NCBI GenBank assembly: GCA_012934845.2
Contig: WNNJ02000496.1
Location: 1 to 64,000 of the forward strand
Length of the DNA stretch: 64,000 nucleotides
Source of the DNA: Pomphorhynchus laevis
Taxonomy: Eukaryota > Acanthocephala > Palaeacanthocephala > Echinorhynchida > Pomphorhynchidae
Direction: 5' to 3'
Of the stretch, positions 22,301 to 34,300 are shown piece after piece. The position numbers and the translations under genes were made by a program. The notes under the pieces were generated by a model, which saw only the letters and a list, made by a program, of their open reading frames with translations, made no database searches and had not been told where the DNA came from. The first letter of the stretch is position 1. Every line of letters begins with the position of its first letter.

Positions 22301-25300
22301 GAATATATTTAAATATTTAACATGTACTGTTTATTAGATTACAACTTTATCGAAACAAATATAAAATATTAGAATTTAAAATATTTAAATAATTAATTCA
22401 AATTTTAAATATTAATATTTAAAAGTTGAATAGCACAGCATTTCCTAATAAGTATCTCTTATGTTGATCCTTGCATAATGTACGGTATAAAGTATGTTAG
22501 CAAATATCAATAATAAAATGATGTCAATAATAAAATTTGCTCTCCTTTATATGCCATATCTGTTACCGACTTTCATGAACCTAGCTGTTATGTAACAATC
22601 AACCTGGTTTCAGAAAAAAACCGTTCTACGCTCAACAATCTTCTGAGTGCTCAGAAGGATTTGGTCATTAAACGTTGATCAGAAGGATAAGTACCGTTTA
22701 TCAAACGTAACAGAAAATGTACCTCAAAAATGGATGATCAGTTATCTTTATCACATTTTATATTATTATTAATATTTTAAAATCAATATTTGAGTTAATA
22801 TTAAAATGTTAATTATAAATTAATATTAAAAAAGTTTTATTAGCAATACAGCTATATAAATTTGATATTGAAGCAAATATTTGTTTCAATTTCATTCAAT
22901 CATTTAATCACGATGCTCTTCAATCAAATTTCTAAAACTTATCATCTTTATCTGTTCATATAACTCTCTTATTCAGAAATTGTCCAGCATCGAATAATTA
23001 AAAATATTTTTATTTATTTTATTTTAAAAATAAAATTAGAACATTTAAAAATTATATATATTTTATTCAAATAGACACAATGTGTTTAATAAATAAATTA
23101 AAATAATTTTTTTCTAATTGCCAAATAATAGACACCAAAGCCAAAAATATATTACTTAAAAATTTGTGACAAGTCATAAATAAAAACTATGTATTTGTTT
23201 CAGAAGTAACTGTAATAAGTGAATTTGAGCTTCCAATTGGTAAATACAAATACTTTGAATTAAAACCAGCTGGGCAATCAAAATTTTTATTTTAGCAAAA
23301 TCAAAAAAGGTGTATTTGTAACCTAATGATGAACACATTTGTCAAATTCTTCAATCGTCCGAACGCACTTATTTTGCTCATGATGCGAGTTTTTTTATAA
23401 TAAATCTAAATTCATATCGTTCACTACCAAATGGTTAATTCATTGTAATTTACTCGTTTCTCTTCAATGTATATTTTGTTTTAATTTTGTCCTTTGAACT
23501 AACCGAGCTGTTTTCCTGAAATGGTATAAAAATACAAAGTTTAACAGCTACTGGTACAATATTTTACTGATATTATTGTATAAGGAGAGTGAGACCATTC
23601 CGCGTGAATTTCTTGTAAAACATGTAAGCCAGACGCGAAAGAATGACGAATGCCGTTTCGTCATCACAATGACTCATCAGTGCCAGATCCCTCCCACTAC
23701 TGGATGCAGAGGCTGACTGGCAGACGGCAATCAATGAATAAATCAATGTGAATGATGTACTAGAAAATTTTCCAGTAACATCATAGAGTACTAAATCAGT
23801 ACTACAGCTTCACCAAAAAGGGTCATTAGCAAAAGCACTGGCAAATGCCAGTGCAGTCCTGGCCAGAAATTCACGCGGAATGGTATCACTATCCTTAAAT
23901 AAAAGTCAGCCGATATTAAGGAGACCTATAATAATTATTGTAGCAAAATAATTATTATAGCAAAATCGATATTATTGTAGCAAAATCGAAAATGGTTTTT
24001 TCAAATTTTCAAACACAATTGTATTCATCGTCATGTCTCAGTAGCTGTTATTATTTTTGTTTTTACTTTGTCTTTTGAACGTAAAGTTTACTATTTACAA
24101 ATGGTAAAGATAAAGATTTAAAAAAAATAATAATTCATATATTTTTAAATAAAGATTCATAAAGATTTTTATGAATTATATTTAAAATCGAGTTATCTTT
24201 TATTTAAATAAAAAATAAATAAACAAAAGTTATTTATTTGATTTTTATTAATTAAAAGTAGAAATAAAACTTACAAGTTATTAGATAAATACTAACGGAA
24301 TATTTATTTTTCTCTAATGCGTACAGAACAAACAATTTGTTTGTTTAATCCTGTATGGGTTTCTCTAATTAACAAGGGTGATAATCTTCCGCTATATTGT
24401 TTAAGATAATTACAGAACATTTAATTTACTTATAATTTGCTTTGAGCAGTAAATTTATATTTCCAAATTACCTGCAGATAGCGTTTTAAATAAAGTTTAC
24501 TCATTCTTTCACATTGTAAGAGAATTGCCTTGGCTTGGTTAGAATCTGCATAATCATCAATTATCTTAAGCAACTTCCAAGCGGCAAAGATTGCCGTAAC
24601 TGGCCTAACTCTACTGCCTAAACAATACAATTACGGATTCGATGAGATGAATGAAGTAAAAAATTATAAACAAAATCTTAAAGGTTAAATTTGTTACATT
24701 AAAATTATAATAGAATGGCTCAGTTGCTAGTTTTAAGTAAACAAATTACGTTAATTTAAACACTATCATCGAAGCTATCCGTTAATAAAATTAAAAAAAT
24801 AATAAATAAAATATATAATGATAAAATTTAATAATAAAAAATAATATAAAACAATATAATAATATTATAAATAAATAAAAAAATAACAATATAAAATAAA
24901 AAATAATATTAATATAATAAAATTTACCAGATAATCAAATTTCAGATACAATATCAATATTTATAAATAAATACGATACATTTAATTTACAATAAAATTT
25001 ATTAATATAAATATAATTTTACAATAAAAAAATTTAAAAGATCTATGCTAGCAAATGATAAAAACTATAAAAATATAATTAGCGATAAAAAATAAGATAA
25101 TAGAGTCTTTCTTATAAATTATAAATAATCAAATCAGCTAAGTAACTCTACGTATTTAATATAATTATAAAATTAAATAAATAATAATAAATACAAATAA
25201 ATAAATACAAATAAATAAAAATAAATAAAAATAAATAAATAAAAATAAATAAATAAAAATAAATAAATAAAAATAATTTTGAAATTCTATAAGCTATAAA

Positions 25301-28300
25301 TTCTATATATTATAAATAAATTATATTCGTAATATAATTATTGATAAGCAATTTTACTATTTTATTATTAATAATTATCACAAGTCACGATCATTTGTTA
25401 TAAGCGTAGACTAAGTTACCTTATATATACGTAGACTCAGTTATCTGATCTGATGTTGTTTAATATTTTTATGTTTTGTTTCTGGTGATGCTAGCAGCAG
25501 CTAGCGAAATATAAAAGTAAATTAGTGCTTATTTATCATGCTCCTAAATTCTAAATCAAAATCTATTATAAAATTTTATATATTTTTTAATGATAGAGAT
25601 TTTTAAATTTACTTACTTTAATATATGTATTTGCGTAATCATACAGCGTCAAAAATAAATAACGCCACATGTCGTTAATGTTACCTTCTAGGCATACACA
25701 TTTTTACATTATTTTGTGTTTCGAAAATGTTCTATCGAATAATCTTCCAGATTATTCGATAAAGTTTCCAGATTATCTTGTAGACTTATAAGATTCTTCC
25801 AGATTATCTTATATTGTAAATCAAAGTTTATTTAATTTCAGTATCTTCCTCTTTAAAGACGTATGTCATCATTCAATGACATTATGTTGGATGTAGGCAG
25901 TTAGAAACTCAATTATTTAGATGCTAAGTGTTCCAAGTGTTAACACAATAACTAAGTTCTAATTGGTAAGGTAAATTACATTGTATTTAATATATTTTAA
26001 TTAAATTATGTTACGTTTAAGGTAAAATAGTATCTATTTAAGTATCTATTAAAAGTAATATTGGAGATTGTTAGTATTTAAGTTATACTGCATGAATAAC
26101 TGTCAAACAACTTACCCGGAACGCAGGAGTAAAGAAGGATTCTACATAGTTCAATAACAACTTGATGGTTCCACTGAAAGATTACTAAAATTAATGTATG
26201 TTTGATTTTTTTCGAATTTACGATGCTACCTTGATGTGAAGGTTTTATAACATTGATTAACATAAGCGTTTGCAGTGCTAAATAATCGCCAAGCTTACAA
26301 TCCATAGCAGAAAACAGGTATGAACTTGGAAATCTACAAATCACAATATCAACACAGAATACAAAATAATAAAAGAATCCTATAAATACCGTACGTTAAA
26401 CAAATTTTATTATATTTTTATAAATGTATGCTTTCTGCTTTATTAAAACTTTTTAAAAAAGCGACTCTCAATTAATAAAAATTATGGATGTCAGCTCCCT
26501 ATCAAAGTCCGCCGCGCTTCCTCCTTTATAACATTCAAATACCTTCTCCGTTTCAACCGTCTCGAAAAATGATTTAGACTTTTTTCTTTACGTCATGTAA
26601 GCATGCGCCAGCACGTATTTGCCACGTGAAAATAAATCTTTTTTAATTTATAAAAATTGATTTTTATTTTAAATTTCAATTTTAAATTTTAACTTGTACA
26701 ACTTTTTGTAATTTTTTTTGTAAAATTAATGTATTATATTTATATAATTAATTATTATTTATCTTTATTTATATAGTATAAAATACGGAAAGTATATAAA
26801 TAAATTACTGTATTTTCAAATTTATTATTTTATTCGTTATTGTATTACAATCGAAGTATCGTTATATAGAAAATATTTAACGTTTTGAAAAACAAATATT
26901 TGTTTGTCGAAATATTTGTTTATAAAGTCAAAGAATTAAAATTTTAAATTCTACTTAAAAGCATTTGTGTGTGAATTTTAATTAATTTTTAATTTAATTT
27001 GTACTAAATGCTACTAAAATGGTATAAATATAAATAAAATAATAAACAATTGGTTATATAATAACTTGAATCAACTTACTTTAGTAAAAGCTTAAATACA
27101 TCAAAGATACACATTTGGAAACATTATATATTTGATAAAATTAGACAGAAAATGAAAATAGCAAACAATTATAAAATGAAAGATCAAATTAATAAAGATA
27201 TATATACAGAACTTACTAAATTAAAGGATAACTAGATAATAACAACTATTGATAAAGCTAGTAATAACTTTGTCTTCATATGCAAAAAGCTTTTTTATGA
27301 TATACTGATTTAAGAAGTTAATTATAATGATTTAAATATAATCACAACATATGAATGTAGTAAGTTCAGTTTTGAAACAATTATTACAAGTCACTGTTCT
27401 ATAATGGATAAAAAGGGTATAAAGGTTGAATCAGATAATAAAACTATATCTATATTATATTGGAATCCTAAATTACATAAAAATCCAATATAACCTAGGT
27501 TCATATGTAGTGCGTTTAAATGTACATTAAAGCCGCTTTCTGCATATATGAATAAAATACTTAAAGCAATTAAAGCACACTTTAAAAAATATTGCAAGGT
27601 AATCGAAATTAATACAGGTATAAAACACTATTTCAGTATTAATTCTAAAAAAGAATTTTTAGAACAGACAAAAGGAATAAATTTTCAAAATATAAATACA
27701 TACGATTTTTGTACTCTTTATACAAATTTAGATTTAGCAGATAATGCAAACACGTTAGAAAAATTAATTAACATTATATCCGGAATATAATATTAATAGA
27801 TATAATATTTAATATTTTTATTTGAGATACCTAAATGAATAAAGTATAAAAGTATATATAAATAATAAACAAAATATCGGCAAACAGATTTCAGTTAAAA
27901 AAGCATAGCTTTAAACATAACTATGAGATGCTCAGTATATTCAATATACAACTTCTAGTTAGATTTAAATATAATAAAAATATCGATAAAATATTAAACT
28001 TTATAGCATTAAATTAGTGACGTCACCAATGTAGATGACTTCACTATAAGCTATTTAATGTTAAATGTGCCCTATAATTCTCATAGTAACATTTATAACG
28101 AATAATAATGCCTAAGTTCAATAGCAAAACCTAACCTTGTAATTATTATTTTAAATTTAAATTATAAAATTTCATATTAATATTAATAATATTACCAACC
28201 TTGATTGGTTACTAAATTTATCATCGTCTGTGATGTTTGACGAGTTAATTATTGCTTCGCAAAGTTCAGTGCCATTTGTCTTAAAATAATTAAACGACAG

Positions 28301-31300
28301 AACAAAACCTTATAGTCACCTAATACCTGATTAACAACTGGCTGCATATAGCACAGTGAATCCATAAAGGTTTGAATAAGTGCATCATTCGAAACATGCA
28401 TAAGGTACTACAGAAAATGTATGTTAAAAGAGTGTTATATTTATTCATTACCAATGCCAAAAAGTATGTTGCCAATCCACGAGAAACATCTGTTCCAGTA
28501 TTCTAGAAAATTGAATTAAAATTAAAGTAAAATTGAATTGATTCTTGCCCATAAAAGCTTGACTTCGATGAATAAATCATTTTATTATTTATTATTTCTC
28601 ATTTATTTCCTATTTATAATTTATTTAGGCTTACCGCCATTATCAAAACAATCTTTATTTGTTATAATAAAAATTAGAAATTATGTTTATTTTATTTTTA
28701 AGATAAATATTTTAAACTATTTATCTTTTTAATTATTATTTATCCTTATTTTAAATTTATATATTATTGATAAATAATTTATTTATTTTTTATCTTTAAT
28801 TAAATTTACAATATATAAATCAACAACATATTATTAAAAAATTATAATTTCAAATTTATAATTTTACATGGAGAAATTTCGAATCACTCACTTTCCGAGG
28901 CATTCGAAAGAGGCCAAGTGTAAGGCAACTCTTTCACGCTTTTCATTAGCTTAACATTCTCAGCAAGCAGGATGATATCATCTACATATGCCAAGTGACT
29001 GCCAAGTCAGACACTCTGACTTCAATATTTCCAACGGGAACACAAAGTATCATTATCATGTTCATTATCACTATCATTATCACATGATCATAGTCCTTCC
29101 ACAAATTTCTTGTATCTCGTATATTCTTATCCCTGAGCTCTTTTATCTACTTGCGGTATCTGAAGATGAGGTATCTTGTCTTCTTATTTCTTAAACCTGT
29201 AAGTCCTCTACTGCCGATCCCATCCCAACTCGAACTCTCAAATTGTTGTCAACAGACTTCACACCTTTCCTTATCAGACTCTTTAACTCGTCGATCCGGA
29301 ATGAAATATTTAGTGTTTTTTTGGAAAACGGCCATTGTTCGTCCCCTACTTAAAAAATCCTCTCTTGAACCATATCTTCCTTCATTTTATCGCTCAATAT
29401 TAATTCTAGCAACCATATCTTAAATTCTTGAACACCTTGTCTTAGATCAGATCAACAAGCATCTCTCTTCAACGCAGTTCTACCCTTCTTTTCAATCTGC
29501 TTTCCGCTCCAATCATTACACCGAACTAACATGTCATAAAGCATTTTCTGACTGCTCTCCGCTCGTGACCATTGACTTTTTAGTGTGGTAATATCGCTCG
29601 ATCTTTCAGCTGCATTCGACATTGTCGATCACAAAATCCTTCTTTCTCGCCTTTGCCATCATTATGGCTTATATCGTTTACCTTGGCTTGGTTCTCTTCG
29701 TATCTCTCCGATCGATCATTTTCCGTCCATTCTAATTCAATGTATTTTCCTCTATCTTATCTCTCTTGTGGTGTACCTCAATGGTCAATACTTAGCCCTA
29801 TTCTATTTACGCTTCATCTTGGAGATTTATCTTGTATAACTAATAAATTCTGCTTCAGAGTAATGCAGTAAGCTGATGATATACTTCTTTATTCTCATTC
29901 GTCTCCTAATTTCCTGAGCCAACATTTCATATCCTCGTCGAATTGTCTTCGTGCTGTATCAGAACATCTAATTTCTTTGCGCATGTCCCTCAATCCTACC
30001 AAATCTAAAGTGTTATGGATTTTACCTTTCACTGTTTCTGTTTTTCCTCCTCTATCTTCAGACGACAATTATTCCTGCTGTAGATGAACTAGTATTTCTA
30101 GGCGTTCATTTCGACAATAATCTGAATCTCGATCACTTCATTCGTGATAAAACTAGATCTTTAAATATTCGTCTCCGTGATATTCGTCTAGTCAGAAATT
30201 CTCTAGATATTAGTTCATTTAAATCTTTTATCTCCTCCCTTCTTTTCCCACGTATTGATTACAGTCTTAGCATTCTCGTATTTTCTTCAAAGTCATCCCT
30301 TAAACCTCTGAGAAAGAGAAATCGAAAGAGGATGCGCACTCCAGTGCGCATCCTCTTTCGATTTCGTAAATTTGATCATATCTCCTTCTATTTATCAAAA
30401 TTTGGATGGCTAAGTATTAAACATCGCGTTCGTTTTCGTCTGCTTCGTCTAACTTATCGCCTTCTCCATTGCAATTCTCATTCTTATCTGACAGACAAAA
30501 GGAATAAATTTTCAAAATATAAATACATACGATTTTAGTACGCTTTATACAAATCTAGATTTAGTAGATATTAAAGAAGCGTTAGTAAAATTAATTAACC
30601 TTATATTCGGAAAAAGATATACATATATATGTTATAATAACTATAACCCATATCTAACAAATATTAAAGCATCAAGTAAATATAAATATATGGATAAAAT
30701 TGAATTAATAGAATCCTTAAATATTTTGATAAATCAAAATTATTTAAAAGTAGGGACATCTATATTTAGACAAGTAAAAGGTGTTCCAATGGGTGGTAAT
30801 AGTAGCGCAATTATAGCTGAATTGGTTTTAAGCTTTATAGAATATGAATTTGTTCATAACTGTGTAAAAACTAAATCTAAACAATATAAATATATGAAAT
30901 ATATGTTTCGATACATTGATGATATATGTGTATTTAATTCTAATAATTTTTATTCAATTAGTGAGCACATTTATTCAGAAAGCCTTATTCTTAACAAAAC
31001 CAATATTAATGATAAAGAAGGTGTATATCTAGATATGAACATTAAATTAACATTTACTAAAACTACTATTAATTTATATCGTAAAGATGACATATTTAAA
31101 TTTACAAGAAACATATTTTTGCATGAGCATTCATGCATACCATATAATATAAAATATAATACATTAAATAATGAAATTTTAAGAATTGCAACAATATGTA
31201 ATGATATTAGCCTTCTTCAAAATCATTTAAATAATTTAATAGATACATATTTTAAACTAGGTTACTATAAAAAACATCAAGCAGAAAATAATAAAATATA

Positions 31301-34300
31301 TAAATCAACACAATAATATAAAGAATAAATTTAAATTCCTTAGATGCAAATTTTTATGATGGATAATAAATAATATACTTTGCATTAAAATAAGATACTA
31401 GATAGTTTTATCAGAGGAAATACATCATTAGCATGTATTTGGCCCCGCTGCTATGTTGGGTAGAGGAGTTAGGGGCCGAAACCTGATAGCATAGCAGTTC
31501 CTCCTAATGACCTCTAATTCTTATTTTGATACAACGTATGTTATTTATTAGTCAATTCATAAAAATGACGTTTATTTTCAATTTCAATTTTTTTATTTTA
31601 ACTTGATTTAAATTATAGAAAATTTAAAAACAATTATTTATTTTATTATTTAATTATTTAATTTTGATTTAGCATCATTATGTTTTGTTTATTTTATAAT
31701 TATATTAAATACGTAGACTCAGCTGATTTGATTTATTTAATGCTAAAATTTGGACAGAATCTATAGTATTGTAATATATTTTGGACTCAAGTCGACTTAA
31801 GTACAATAAAATTGTGCTCGAGTCGAGGAATATGGACCGAAACATGATAGCATAGCAGTTCCTATTCATGACCTCTAATTCTTATTCTGATACATCATCT
31901 GTTATTTATTAGTCAATTTATAAAAATGACGTTTATTTTAAATTTCAATTTTTTATTTTAACTTGATTTAAATTATAAAAAATCTTATAACAATTATTAA
32001 TTTTATTATTTAATTATTATATTTTGATTTAGCATCATTATGCTTTGTTTATTTTATAATCATTTTAAATACGTGGACTCAGTTAGCTGATTTAATCTAT
32101 CTACCAACTCTTAGTGAATCGCACTCTCTTTTTACTCACCTACGTTCCTGTGATTCTCTTCTGCTACACGTACCTCTTCACTCAACCAACTTCGGCCGTC
32201 GATCTCTAAAGATCGCTACTCCTCTACTTTGAAATTCTCTACATGATCACCTGCGAGCTTCATCCTCACCCCCTTATTTCAAAAAGCAACTACGTTCAAT
32301 GCTCTGCTTCGCTTTTTGCTCTGCTTCGCTTTTACAGTCTGTGTGCATTCGCCACATTAAAAAACTTTAAACTTTAAACATGACATGGCAATATTTAAGA
32401 TTTTGTCAATTACGACATTGAATACGACAATTTATATTCAATTACGACATTGAATATTAATCTACATAAATCTATATAATTATATAGGTTATATAAATCT
32501 ATAAAATTTTAATTTACATTAAAATTATATAATTACTTATTTATTATTATATTTTTACGTTAAATTTTTTATAAAAAACAATATTAAATAATTGATATAA
32601 TCCGCAAAAAATGATTAAAATATTAAACTGCTATAATTTAAATTTTTATTTGATATAAATATAAATTGTATAAAATCTTACGTATTATTAAAATTTTATT
32701 TATTATTTTGATTTATAGATATTATTGTTTACATGTCAATATTGGCGCTGACAATAAAATTTTATATCTTATTAAGATTAAAACAACAAGTTCACTCAAA
32801 TATTTTAACCACAACAGGTCGGTATTGCGGTGGCAAATGGCGCAGATTTAATAATTCACCAGGTTCGACGATTGCACGAACAGATGCACACCTCGGAAAA
32901 TTTGGTAAGTTCACTCAAATATTTCAACCACAACAGGTCGGTGTTGCGGTGGCAAATGGCGCAGATTTAATAATTCACCAGGTTCGACGATTGCACGAAC
33001 AGATGCACACCTCGGAAAATTGGGTATGGGCGAAAGTGGATGTTTCGAACGCTTTTAATACAGTTGACAGGCACTGCTTTATTTATGCAGTCGACATTGA
33101 AGCACCTTCTATCGGACCGTGGATCAAATGGTGCTACTCGCAACCATCAAAATTACGATTTGGAGCAGCAAAAAGCCTTACATCGTCAGCAGGAGTACAA
33201 CAAGGGGACCTCTGGGCCCATTCCTTTTCGCACTGGCAATCCAACCGATTATTCGGAAAGTCGACTCGGTTACAAGTATCGGTTTTAACAAGTGGTATTT
33301 AGACGATGGAATAATTGGAGGTGAACCCAAGGCAGTTGCTATCACATTAAACATGATTGCAAATGAGCTGGAAAAAATCGGACTATCAATGAATTGGCAA
33401 AAAACCGAATTAATAGGCCACACAGAAGCAATTATCTCAACGCAGACAAAATGGACTCACTCTCAACATACCAAGTCTGACGGCAATTTCACTCTTTTGG
33501 GATGCCCAATTGGTTCGCAAGAGTTTGTAGAAGCATATCTCATAAATAGTTGCTTACCAAACCTAGTAAATGACACAGAGCTTGTCGCGTCGCTTCCGGA
33601 CGCTCATGTGGCTTACCTGCTACCGAACTTTTCTGTAAGCAGTTTGATAATGCTGTGATACGGGCGATGGAAATCATCGCTTCAATACAACTGTCAGCGC
33701 GAACACGATCTCAAGTTGAGCTCCCACTAAAAATGGGCGGTCTGGGCCTTAGGAGTACAAACAAACACAGAGTGGCAGCCTTTGCAGCAAGCGTCAGCAC
33801 AGTGGCCGCGTTTGTGAGCCAGGATCCAAATACATTTCCGGGCTTTGTAAACGCGAATGAAATACTTGCGTTACACGGAGCAGAAGTGGAACAGCAGGCT
33901 TCATCCACAAGACAACATCAAATATCGTTCAAAATCGACTCAGAGAAGCGGAAAAATCTATTATACACAGGAGATGATCGGACAAGGACCAGACTAATAG
34001 CGGTATCACAGCCACATGCGAACGCATGGTTACAATGCGCCCCAAATCGAAGTATCGGCCTAGCTCTTACCGACCAAGAATTTACAATTCTTATAAGAAT
34101 GTGGTTAGGCCTGCAAATTGCTCCAAGTGACTACCGTTGTAGTCGATCTTTTCGAAACGCAGATGCTGAGGGCTTCCATGCACTAACTTGCAACTACGGT
34201 GGTTTTCCAGGAATGCGTCATAATGGAATTTGTGACGTCGTTCTCCAGGCGGCACAATTAGCAGGAATGCATGTGGGTTGCGAGGTTCGCAACCTTGTCC

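Larger units (their letters stand above)
30488..31740 (+). mobile_element. Penelope-like element (main family), best-preserved palm copy
   Basis: The copy begins at ACAGACAAAAGGAATAAATT, covers the RT palm ORF (30690-31316), then a structured 3' region (31405-31520) and the family end TACGTAGACTCAG near 31712. It has no GIY-YIG domain. It is joined to L2 copy B on the left and followed by another PLE 3' end at 31.8-32.1 kb. Confidence 0.8.

Noticed and set aside
28538-28732. short hydrophobic ORF that could be a membrane protein
   Set aside because: It is a Leu/Ile/Phe/Tyr-rich reading of AT-rich intronic DNA without splice or homology support.
29000-31316. viral reverse transcriptase or integrated virus
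   Set aside because: All RT domains carry LINE- or Penelope-type motifs. No capsid, protease, integrase or LTR structure is seen.
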